A stretch of 64,000 bases of DNA, taken from positions 105,423 to 169,422 of the forward strand of contig NZ_JAQJZJ010000012.1 in assembly GCF_027988105.1 (NCBI RefSeq), in the 5' to 3' direction. Both the position numbers and the translations under genes were made by a program. The notes beneath the pieces were generated by a model that was given only the letters and a program-made list of their open reading frames with translations, was not told the DNA's origin and ran no database searches. The stretch comes from Pseudomonas aestuarii. Lineage in GTDB: Bacteria > Pseudomonadota > Gammaproteobacteria > Pseudomonadales > Pseudomonadaceae. Position 1 is the stretch's first letter. Every line of letters starts with the position of its first letter. Below are positions 34,800-42,782 of this stretch, piece after piece.

Positions 34800-36113
34800 A
34801 TGAAAACCCCCCTTTGGTTCCCACAAAGCTTCTTCGCTCGCACCCTCTGGCTGGTGTTGATCGTGGTGCTGTTCTCCAAGGCACTGACCCTGGTTTATCT
34901 GATGATGAACGAGGACGTGCTGGTCGACCGCCAGTACAGCCATGGCGCGGCGCTGACGCTGCGCGCCTACTGGGCCGCCGACCCGGAGGATCGCAGCAAG
35001 ATCGCCGCCGCTGCGGGTCTCGAGCGGGTGCCCCGTGACACCGTGCCGGTCAGCGAACAGCACTGGCCCTACAGCGAGATTTTTCAACGGCAGATGCAGT
35101 CCGAGCTCGGCCCCAAGACCGAAGTGCGGGTGAGTGCGAAAAGTCCGCCCGCGCTGTGGGTGCATGCCCCGGCGTTGGGCGAAGACTGGCTGCGGGTACC
35201 GCTGTATCCGCACCCGCTGCGCGGCCAGCGGATCTGGGGGGTGCTCGGCTGGTTCCTGGGCATCGGTTTGCTCTCCACCGCCGCCGCCTGGATTTTCGTG
35301 CGCCAGCTCAGTGCGCCGCTGAAGCGCCTGGTGTTCGCCGCCCGCCAGCTCGGCAAGGGCCGGAGCGTGCGTTTGCCGGAGAGCGATACGCCGAGCGAAA
35401 TGGCCGAGGTCTATCGCGCCTTCAACCAGATGGCCGAAGACGTCGAGCAGGCCGGGCGCGAGCGCGAGCTGATGCTGGCCGGGGTGTCCCATGACCTGCG
35501 CACCCCGCTGACCCGTTTGCGTCTGTCCCTGGAGCTGCTGAACAGCGACGCCGAGCTGACCGAGGACATGGTCCGTGATATCGAGGACATGGACGCGATT
35601 CTCGACCAGTTCCTCGCCTTTATCCGCGATGGTCGCGACGAAGCGCTGGAGCCGATCGATCTCGGCGAGCTGATCGGCGAGGTGGTGGCACCCTATAACC
35701 AGCAGCAGAAGCTGGTGCGCCTGTGCCTGGAGCCGGTGCCGGTCTTCCCGCTGCGGCGGATATCGATCAAGCGCCTGCTGGTCAACCTGATCGAGAACGC
35801 CCTGCGTTATGGCGGCAATGCCGTCGAGGTCGCCGTGTCGGTGTCCGGCGACTGCAGCGCGCCCTATGTGGTGCTCAGTGTGCTTGATCGTGGCGCCGGC
35901 ATCGCCTCGTCGGAGCTGGATAGTATTTTCAACCCCTTCATCCGTGGCGACCGTGCCCGCGGCGGCCAGGGGGCCGGGCTCGGCCTGGCGATCGTCAAGC
36001 GCATCGCCGCCCTGCACGGCGGCAGTGTCGAGTTGCGCAACCGCTCCGGCGGCGGCCTCGAGGCGCGGGTCTGCCTGCCACTGGGGCTGCTGTTGCCACG
36101 CGACGCGGTATGA
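34800..36113 (+). CDS. amgS: Sensor histidine kinase AmgS (EnvZ-like)
   Basis: A 437-residue membrane kinase. Two hydrophobic segments (about residues 12-35 and 145-167) frame a periplasmic domain of about 110 residues, then HAMP, a HisKA domain with H231 in VSHDLRTPLTRLRLSLELL, and a HATPase with N box (LVNLIENALRYGG) and G boxes (DRGAGI, GAGLGLAIV). ATG at 34800 is preferred over an in-frame GTG at 34794. It pairs with AmgR and is separated from it by two hairpins. Confidence 0.94.
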   Translation: MKTPLWFPQSFFARTLWLVLIVVLFSKALTLVYLMMNEDVLVDRQYSHGAALTLRAYWAADPEDRSKIAAAAGLERVPRDTVPVSEQHWPYSEIFQRQMQSELGPKTEVRVSAKSPPALWVHAPALGEDWLRVPLYPHPLRGQRIWGVLGWFLGIGLLSTAAAWIFVRQLSAPLKRLVFAARQLGKGRSVRLPESDTPSEMAEVYRAFNQMAEDVEQAGRERELMLAGVSHDLRTPLTRLRLSLELLNSDAELTEDMVRDIEDMDAILDQFLAFIRDGRDEALEPIDLGELIGEVVAPYNQQQKLVRLCLEPVPVFPLRRISIKRLLVNLIENALRYGGNAVEVAVSVSGDCSAPYVVLSVLDRGAGIASSELDSIFNPFIRGDRARGGQGAGLGLAIVKRIAALHGGSVELRNRSGGGLEARVCLPLGLLLPRDAV

Positions 36114-36362
36114 CCCGGAGCGCTTGTGAACAAACACTTGCCTGCAATCGCCCGCTGCGGCGCTGTGCGGCGAACGGCTGGGGAGGGGCTCGCGACGTTG
36201 CCCGGTAGGGACACGCTCGCTGAGCGCTGCAGGACTGGCGCGACTCGGGTCGGCTAGCTCGCGCCCGGAGCGACTGCGTCCGGCCTGGATCGCCTAGGCA
36301 CGCGCCGGCTTATCTGCGCTGTGGTGAGCTATGCTGACTCAGCGCATTGACATGAGGTCCAC
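36114..36362. other. Non-coding region upstream of the MASE1-LOV-GGDEF-EAL gene
   Basis: These 249 bp separate amgS from the next gene on the same strand. The sequence is GC-rich and no hairpin terminator was recognised. GAGG before the ATG at 36363 is a usable ribosome binding site. Confidence 0.3.
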
Positions 36363-39300
36363 ATGCCTGCTGTTTCCGCTCGCCTGCCTGCATGGACCTG
36401 GTGGCTGCCATTGCCGCTGTTTCATCTGGCGACCTGGCTTTCCCTGGCAACCCAGTTCACCGAGGGGGCGGCAATCTGGTACATGCCGTTTGCCCTGGGG
36501 CTGGTGTTCTGCCTCTGGTGGGGGCCGCGGGTATTGCCGGCGCTCTACCTGAATGCCTTGATCAGTGTGCCCCTGTGGGGGCTGGACTGGCATTGGGCGC
36601 TGCTATACGCGTTGCCGGAGTCGCTGGCTGTCGGGCTGGCCTGGTGGCTGTTGCAACGTTGCACCTTCGATGTCGCCCTGGACCATTTCGGCCATCTGCT
36701 GCGGTTTATCCTGCTCGGCGTGCTGCTGCCGACTGTGGTGATCGCCTTGGGCCTGCAGACCCTGCTGTGGCTGGGCGGCCAAGTGCCCGCCGGTGATTGG
36801 GCGGTGGCCAGCCTGAACCTGTGGCTGGCCGATAGCCTCACCGTGTTGGCCATCACCACGCCGCTGCTGACGTACCTCAGTCCCTGGTTGCGGCGCCGCG
36901 GCTGGGTGCGCGCGCAACAGCGCGCCGGGGCCGAACAGGTGCCCGCGGCCCTGCGCCGATTGCCGCCCTGGCCGTTGTTGCTATTGTTGCTGGTAGGCTT
37001 GCCCGGATTGCTCGGGTTGTTGCCGCTGACCCTGAATCTGCCGTTGATCGGCGTGGTCATGCTCGCCTTGGCCTTGTTCTGGGGCTTCAGTGGAGCGCTC
37101 TGCGGTGCGATCCTGAGCGCGCTGATGGTGCTCGCCGTGCCACTGCTGCGCGGACTCGGCGATATCGCCACCTGGCTCGATCCGCAGCGCCTCGAGCTGC
37201 ACCTGAGCGTACTGCTGTTCATGCTCGCCAGCCTGATGGTCGGCCGCAGCCTGAGCGACTTGCGCCTGGCATTGGCGCGTAGCGCGCAGATCCAGCAGCA
37301 GCTGGCCCTGGCCAACCTGGCCCTGGAGGCCAGCCCGCTGGGCGTGACCATCGCCGATGCGCGCCAGGCCGATCTGCCGCTGATCTATTGCAACCCGGCA
37401 TTTGAACAGATCACCGGTTTCAGCCGTGAGGAAAGCCTGGGCAGCAACTGCCGCTTCCTGCTTGGCGATGATCGCCAGCAACAGCAGCTGGCGCGGCTGC
37501 AACAGGCCCTGCGCGAGGGCACGGCCTGTCAGGTGGTGCTGCGCAACTACCGCAAGGACGGTCAGCTGTTCTGGAACGAGCTGATCCTGGCGCCCATGCA
37601 TGACGCCGAAGGCCTCAGCCACTTCGTCGCCTTGCAACATGACGTGACGGCCCGCGAGCAACTGGCCGCCCAGGTGGCGACGCAGCGCCAGGAGCTGATG
37701 CAACAGAGCCACCTGTTCAGCCAGACCGAGCACATCGCCGACCTCGGTGGTTGGGTGCTGAATCTGGCCGACTACAGCATGTTCTGGAGCAGCGGCTGCT
37801 TCCGCATCTACGAACTGGAATCGCAGACGGAGGCCCCTTCATTCGTGCAGGCGCTCGGCTATTTGGATGCCGAAGGACAGGCCATGGCCGAGCAGACCCT
37901 CCAGCAACTGCTCGACGGCTGCAACCACTTCGATATCGAAGTGCGCCTGTTGACCGCCAAGGGCAAGCACCGCTGGGTGCGGATCAAGGGCATGGCCGAA
38001 CGCGATGGTCAGCAACTGGTGCGGGTGTATGGCGCGCTGCATGACATCAGTGCGCAGAAACGGGCCGAGCAGTTGCTCAAAGAGCGCGACGAACGCCTCA
38101 GGCTGTTCTTCGAGGCGCCCCTGATCGGCATGGCCCTGACCACGCCGAGCTTTGCCTGGCAGGAGGTCAATTTCAAACTGTGCAGCATTCTCGGCCGTTC
38201 CCGCGAACAGTTGCGGGCCAGCAGCTGGGCCGACATCACCCCCTCCAGCGACCTGGCCGATGAGCAGATGCTGCTGGATCAGGTGCTCAGTGGTGCCCGT
38301 GAGGGCTATGAGATGGACAAGCGCTTCATCCGCCCGGACGGCTCGCTGGTCTATACCCGCATCAACCTGCGCGCGGTGCGCCACACCGACGGTCGGGTGA
38401 GCATGTTCCTGCTGTTGGTCGAGGACGTCAGTGCCCGGCGCCAGGCCGATGCGCGCTACCGCACCATCGTCGAGCACGCCCCGGAAGCGATCATGTTGTT
38501 CACCCCGCAGGGCGGCATGGTCGACTGCAACAACAATGCCCTGCGCCTGTTCGGCTACCAGCGCGAGGAGTTGCTGGGCAAGATGGTGCAGGAGCTGAGC
38601 CCGCTCAAGCAGGCCAATGGGCAGGCCTCGGCAGAGTTTGGCAAGATTTACCTGGAACAGGCGATCGCCGGCGAGACGCCGGTGTTCGAGTGGCTGCATC
38701 GCGACAGCCTAGGGCGGCAGATTCCTTGCGAGGTGCGCCTGGTGCGTATGCCGGGCGATGATGTGCTGATTCGCGGCAGCATTACCGATATCTCTGAGCG
38801 TCAGCGTTACCAGCGCGAGATCGAGCGCCTGGCCTACAGCGACGAACTGACCGGCCTGCCCAATCGCCGGCTGCTCCTCGACCGCCTGCAGCATGCGATG
38901 GATCGCGAGCTGCGCGAGGGCAGCCTGGGCGCGCTGCTGTTCATCGATCTGGATCATTTCAAGACGGTCAACGACAGCCTCGGCCACCTGGTCGGCGATG
39001 GCCTGCTGCGCGAGGTCTCGGGGCGCCTGGCCAGGGAGCTGCGCGCCGAGGACACCCTGGCGCGCATGGGCGGCGACGAGTTTGTGGTGTTGCTCGAGGC
39101 CCTGGGGAGTGATCCGCAGGTTGCCGCCGAACATGCTGCCGTGACCGCCGACAAGCTATTGAAAAGTCTCAAGGGCAGCTGCTGGGTCGATGGTCACGAG
39201 TTGTCGGTTAGCGCCAGCATCGGCATCGCCCTGCACCCGTTTGACGCCCAGGGGGCCGCCGATGTGCTCAAGCAGGCGGACACCGCCATGTACCGGGCCA

Positions 39301-40163
39301 AGGGGGCCGGGCGTAATGCCCTGCATTTTTTTGCCCCCGAGATGCAGGTGGCCATCGACCAGCGCCTGCAATTGCAGAGCGAGCTGAGTCTGGCGATCGA
39401 GCGCGGTCAGCTGTACCTGGTGTTCCAGCCGCAGCTGGCGCTGGCCAGTGAACGGGTGGTCGGCGCCGAGGTATTGCTGCGCTGGCACCACCCGGAACAT
39501 GGCGAAATCCCGCCCGGGCAGTTTATTGCCCTGGCCGAAGAAACCGGGCTGATCCAGGAAATCGGCCACTGGGTGCTGGAACAGGCCTGCGCCGCCCTGG
39601 CGCGCTGGCTGCCACGCTGGCCGCAGTTGGTCTTGGCGGTCAACCTGAGCCCGCGTGAGTTGCGCCGTGTTGATTGCGTCGAACGCATCCGCGCCTGTCT
39701 GGAGCGCCATCGCCTGCCGGCCTCGGCGTTGGAGCTTGAAATAACCGAGGGTGTGCTGCTGGAAAACGTCGAGCAATGCATCGCCAACATGCAGGCGCTC
39801 AAGGCCACTGGCGTGCGTTTCGCGATCGACGACTTTGGCACCGGTTATTCCTCGCTGACCTACCTCAAGCGCCTGCCGCTCGATCGCCTGAAAATCGACC
39901 GCAGTTTCACCTGGGACATGGAAGGGCAGGGCAATGGCTTGATGCTGGTGCAGACCATTCTGATGATCGGGCACAACCTCGGCCTGGAATGCGTGGCCGA
40001 GGGCATCGAGAACCCGCATCAGTTTCAGCTGCTGCGTGAGCATGGCTGCGCCCTGGGCCAGGGTTACCATTTCAGCAGGCCCTTGGCCGAGGCCCAGTTT
40101 CTCGAGTGGATGGCGCAGCAAACGGCTATACGCGCAAGCGCGAGCCCTTCGCCTACGCTGTGA
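36363..40163 (+). CDS. MASE1-LOV-PAS3-GGDEF-EAL protein, putative blue-light cyclic-di-GMP enzyme
   Basis: A 1266-residue membrane protein. An eight-helix MASE1-like sensor (about residues 10-300) is followed by four PAS domains, then GGDEF (GGDEF at 903-907) and EAL domains. The first PAS is a LOV domain: GSNCRFLLG with the candidate photoactive C363, then LRNYRKDG..FWNELILAP and FVALQHDVT, matching flavin-contacting Asn, Asn and Gln. One usual Gln (NCRFLQ) is Leu. An RxxD I-site (894-897) lies five residues before GGDEF. The EAL start is E1036-V-L-L-R with DDFGTGYSSL intact. Both activities are plausible. It ends 8 bp from the convergent rimK. Confidence 0.9.
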   Translation: MPAVSARLPAWTWWLPLPLFHLATWLSLATQFTEGAAIWYMPFALGLVFCLWWGPRVLPALYLNALISVPLWGLDWHWALLYALPESLAVGLAWWLLQRCTFDVALDHFGHLLRFILLGVLLPTVVIALGLQTLLWLGGQVPAGDWAVASLNLWLADSLTVLAITTPLLTYLSPWLRRRGWVRAQQRAGAEQVPAALRRLPPWPLLLLLLVGLPGLLGLLPLTLNLPLIGVVMLALALFWGFSGALCGAILSALMVLAVPLLRGLGDIATWLDPQRLELHLSVLLFMLASLMVGRSLSDLRLALARSAQIQQQLALANLALEASPLGVTIADARQADLPLIYCNPAFEQITGFSREESLGSNCRFLLGDDRQQQQLARLQQALREGTACQVVLRNYRKDGQLFWNELILAPMHDAEGLSHFVALQHDVTAREQLAAQVATQRQELMQQSHLFSQTEHIADLGGWVLNLADYSMFWSSGCFRIYELESQTEAPSFVQALGYLDAEGQAMAEQTLQQLLDGCNHFDIEVRLLTAKGKHRWVRIKGMAERDGQQLVRVYGALHDISAQKRAEQLLKERDERLRLFFEAPLIGMALTTPSFAWQEVNFKLCSILGRSREQLRASSWADITPSSDLADEQMLLDQVLSGAREGYEMDKRFIRPDGSLVYTRINLRAVRHTDGRVSMFLLLVEDVSARRQADARYRTIVEHAPEAIMLFTPQGGMVDCNNNALRLFGYQREELLGKMVQELSPLKQANGQASAEFGKIYLEQAIAGETPVFEWLHRDSLGRQIPCEVRLVRMPGDDVLIRGSITDISERQRYQREIERLAYSDELTGLPNRRLLLDRLQHAMDRELREGSLGALLFIDLDHFKTVNDSLGHLVGDGLLREVSGRLARELRAEDTLARMGGDEFVVLLEALGSDPQVAAEHAAVTADKLLKSLKGSCWVDGHELSVSASIGIALHPFDAQGAADVLKQADTAMYRAKGAGRNALHFFAPEMQVAIDQRLQLQSELSLAIERGQLYLVFQPQLALASERVVGAEVLLRWHHPEHGEIPPGQFIALAEETGLIQEIGHWVLEQACAALARWLPRWPQLVLAVNLSPRELRRVDCVERIRACLERHRLPASALELEITEGVLLENVEQCIANMQALKATGVRFAIDDFGTGYSSLTYLKRLPLDRLKIDRSFTWDMEGQGNGLMLVQTILMIGHNLGLECVAEGIENPHQFQLLREHGCALGQGYHFSRPLAEAQFLEWMAQQTAIRASASPSPTL

Positions 40164-40171
40164 CCGGCCTG

Positions 40172-41077
40172 CTAACCCCGACCCCTGGTGCGGGTCAGGT
40201 GAGGGCGGCCGTTCTTCTCCAGGTACTGGATGACCAGGGCGGCGACGTCCTTGCCGGTGGTGGTCTCGATGCCTTCCAGCCCCGGCGAGGAATTCACCTC
40301 CATCACCAGCGGGCCGTGGTTGGAGCGCAGGATGTCCACCCCGGCGACGCTGAGACCCATGATATTGGCGGCGCGAACGGCGGTCATGCGTTCTTCCGGG
40401 GTGATCTTGATCAGGCTGGCCGAACCGCCGCGGTGCAGGTTGGAGCGGAACTCGCCGGGCTTGGCCTGGCGCTTGATCGCGGCAATCACCTTGTCGCCGA
40501 TCACGAAGCAGCGGATATCCGCGCCGCCCGCTTCCTTGATGTATTCCTGCACCATGATGTTGGCCTTGAGGCCCATGAACGCCTCGATCACCGACTCGGC
40601 AGCCTGCTGGGTTTCGCACATGACCACGCCGATGCCCTGGGTGCCCTCCAGCAACTTGATCACCAAGGGCGCGCCATTGACCATGTGGATCAGGTCGGGG
40701 ATGTCGTCGGGGGAGTGGGCAAAGCCGGTGACCGGCAGGCCGATACCTTTGCGTGAGAGCAGTTGCAGCGAGCGCAGCTTGTCGCGTGAGCGGCTGATCG
40801 CCACCGACTCGTTGAGCGGGAACACCCCCATCATCTCGAACTGGCGCAGCACCGCGCAGCCGTAGAAGGTCACCGAGGCGCCGATCCGTGGGATCACCGC
40901 ATCGAAACCCTCCAGGGCTTTGCCGCGGTAGTGGATCTGTGGTTTGTGGCTGGCAATGTTCATGTAGGCGCGCAGGGTGTCGATCACCACCATTTCATGG
41001 CCACGCTGCTCCCCGGCTTCGATCAGGCGACGAGTGGAATACAGGCGCGGATTGCGCGATAGCACAGCGATTTTCAT
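40172..41077 (-). CDS. rimK: Ribosomal protein S6 glutamate ligase RimK
   Basis: A 301-residue ATP-grasp ligase that adds glutamate residues to the C-terminus of ribosomal protein S6. It starts with MKIAVLSRNPRLYSTRRL, and the ATP-grasp core shows PLVIKLLEGTQGIGVVMCE and the metal-binding VMEVNSSPGLEGIE. The length is the family standard. Its ATG overlaps the stop of rimB (ATGA), so the two are co-translated. In P. fluorescens the RimABK system is reported to respond to cyclic-di-GMP; the neighbouring convergent GGDEF-EAL gene makes that link worth noting. Confidence 0.96.
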   Translation of the reverse strand: MKIAVLSRNPRLYSTRRLIEAGEQRGHEMVVIDTLRAYMNIASHKPQIHYRGKALEGFDAVIPRIGASVTFYGCAVLRQFEMMGVFPLNESVAISRSRDKLRSLQLLSRKGIGLPVTGFAHSPDDIPDLIHMVNGAPLVIKLLEGTQGIGVVMCETQQAAESVIEAFMGLKANIMVQEYIKEAGGADIRCFVIGDKVIAAIKRQAKPGEFRSNLHRGGSASLIKITPEERMTAVRAANIMGLSVAGVDILRSNHGPLVMEVNSSPGLEGIETTTGKDVAALVIQYLEKNGRPHLTRTRGRG

Positions 41078-41541
41078 GGGGCACCAGAGATGTCGAGGAG
41101 CACAGGTTTGTCTTGAACATAGGTCAGGGCCGGGTTGACCACCAGTTGGCCGGTGACCAGCGCCTTGGAGCCTAGCAGTACGCGGTAACGCATGGTCTTG
41201 CGGCAGGTCAGGGTGAACTCCACCGGCCACATGCGATCGCCCAGGGTCATGTCGGTGCGGATCACATAGCGGCTCTGCACATGGCCGGTGGAACTCTTGA
41301 TGTTCTTTACCGTGACCAGTGGCGCCTCGCAGCGATGGCGGCGCTGGACCAGGGTGCCGAGGTGCGCGGTGAAACGCACCCAGTCCTCGCCATCACGCTG
41401 GAATGGCTGGATATCACTGGCATGCAGGCAGGACGTGCTGGCGCCTGTGTCGATTTTGGCGCGCAGGCCGATCATCCCCAGCTCCGGCAGGTTGATCCAT
41501 TCGCGCAGGCCGATCACGCTGAGGTGGTCAAAGGTTTTCAC
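41074..41541 (-). CDS. rimB: RimB-like / ATP-dependent zinc protease family (retropepsin-like fold)
   Basis: A 155-residue protein of the Zn_protease (PF05618-type) family usually annotated as an ATP-dependent zinc protease. What is visible is rather an aspartyl-protease-like motif, KIDTGASTSCLHA with D31-T32-G33, and a second strand region MRYRVLLGSKAL, as in single-domain retropepsins; no HExxH or Walker motif is seen. It overlaps rimK by ATGA. Its homologue is reported to modulate RimK in P. fluorescens. It is divergent from hslR. Confidence 0.85.
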   Translation of the reverse strand: MKTFDHLSVIGLREWINLPELGMIGLRAKIDTGASTSCLHASDIQPFQRDGEDWVRFTAHLGTLVQRRHRCEAPLVTVKNIKSSTGHVQSRYVIRTDMTLGDRMWPVEFTLTCRKTMRYRVLLGSKALVTGQLVVNPALTYVQDKPVLLDISGAP

Positions 41542-41658
41542 GGTAGGCGAGTTCCCTCAGGCGGGTTGCCCTATAGTTCCAGGCATTCTAGTGGTGCGCC
41601 GGTACAACTGCATCAGGCAAAATCGCCGGAGCGCGAGTGTTTTTGATTCGAGAGTGCG

Positions 41659-42054
41659 ATGAGCGATAAAGACGACGACAAGGTACGCCTGGACAAATGG
41701 CTGTGGGCCGCACGCTTCTTCAAGACCCGGGCCCTGGCCAAGGCGGCGATCGAGGGCGGCAAGGTGCATTGCCGTGGCGAGCGTTGCAAGCCGGGCAAGG
41801 AGCCGCGGGTCGGTGACGAACTGCTGATCCGCATCGGTTTCGACGAGCGAACCGTGGTCGTTCAGGCCTTGTCCGGGGTGCGCCGTGGCGCCCCCGAGGC
41901 CCAGGCGCTGTACAGCGAAACGGCCGAGAGCATTGTCCGGCGCGAACAGGCCGCCGCGCAGCGCAAGGCCGGCGCCCTGGGCATGCAGACCGACGGCCGG
42001 CCGAGCAAGAAGCAGCGCCGGCAGATCCACCGGTTTCGTGACGGCCAGGATTGA
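41659..42054 (+). CDS. hslR: Heat-shock protein 15 / S4 RNA-binding protein
   Basis: A 131-residue S4 domain protein. The domain starts at residue 7 (VRLDKWLWAARFFKTRALAKAAIEGGKVHCRGERCKPG trimmed here to its key residues R-L-D-K-W-L-W, then a Lys/Arg-rich tail ending KKQRRQIHRFRDGQD). Hsp15 binds 50S subunits carrying stalled nascent chains and helps recycle them. GAGAG precedes the ATG. It is divergent from rimB-rimK, so three translation-related genes share this locus. Confidence 0.94.
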   Translation: MSDKDDDKVRLDKWLWAARFFKTRALAKAAIEGGKVHCRGERCKPGKEPRVGDELLIRIGFDERTVVVQALSGVRRGAPEAQALYSETAESIVRREQAAAQRKAGALGMQTDGRPSKKQRRQIHRFRDGQD

Positions 42055-42124
42055 GCCCCAGGCCTGCCAAGGGCCGTATCCCAGCTAGTCTGTAAACATC
42101 GTCATTGGCGTTGCGGAGGCAAGC

Positions 42125-42778
42125 ATGGGGCTGTCGCGAATCAGGCGTCGTCTGTTGTTGGCTGGGCTTGGTGGCGGCGCCTTGCTGCTGGCCAGTCCCG
42201 GCGTCTTCGCCGAGCTGCTGTTGACGCCGGCGCAGACGCCGGGGCCCTTCTATCCCGATCAACTGCCGCTGGATCAGGACAATGACCTGCTGATTGTCGG
42301 CGACCAGCCGACGCGCGCCCAGGGTGTCGTCGTGCAGTTGTACGGGCAGATTCTCGATGCCCGCGGCAATCCACTGAAGGCTGCGCTGGTGGAGATCTGG
42401 CAGGTCGATGCCAATGGTATCTACCTGCACAGCCGTGACGGTGACCGGGCCAAACGTGACCCGAACTTCCAGGGCTATGGTCGCTTCGAGACTGCCAGCG
42501 ATGGCCGCTACCGCTTCCGCACCCTGCGTCCGGTGCCCTACCCAGGGCGCGCCCCACATATCCATTTCGCCGTGACCCTGCCCGGCCAGCCGCGCTTCAC
42601 CACCCAGTGCTACATCCGCGGCGAGCGGCTGAACCAGGCTGATGCGGTGCTCAATGCGATCCGTGATCCGCGCCTGCGCGAGCGCCTGATCGTGCCCTTC
42701 GTCCCGGTGGCCGGTGCGCGTGCGGGGCAGCAGATAGCGCAATTCGACATCGTCCTCAACGTGACCCCGGCGTCCTGA
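42125..42778 (+). CDS. Tat-exported intradiol ring-cleavage dioxygenase-like protein
   Basis: A 217-residue protein with a twin-arginine leader (SRIRRRLLLAGLGGGALLLA) and a protocatechuate 3,4-dioxygenase-type domain. The Fe(III) ligand set can be assigned as Y100 (GIYLHSR), Y139 (PYPGR), H145 and H147 (APHIHF); the loop before the His pair is about seven residues shorter than in classical PcaGH. GGAGG precedes the ATG. It is not next to catabolic genes. Export of a folded iron enzyme by Tat fits the leader. Substrate unknown. Confidence 0.88.
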   Translation: MGLSRIRRRLLLAGLGGGALLLASPGVFAELLLTPAQTPGPFYPDQLPLDQDNDLLIVGDQPTRAQGVVVQLYGQILDARGNPLKAALVEIWQVDANGIYLHSRDGDRAKRDPNFQGYGRFETASDGRYRFRTLRPVPYPGRAPHIHFAVTLPGQPRFTTQCYIRGERLNQADAVLNAIRDPRLRERLIVPFVPVAGARAGQQIAQFDIVLNVTPAS

Positions 42779-42782
42779 GGCG

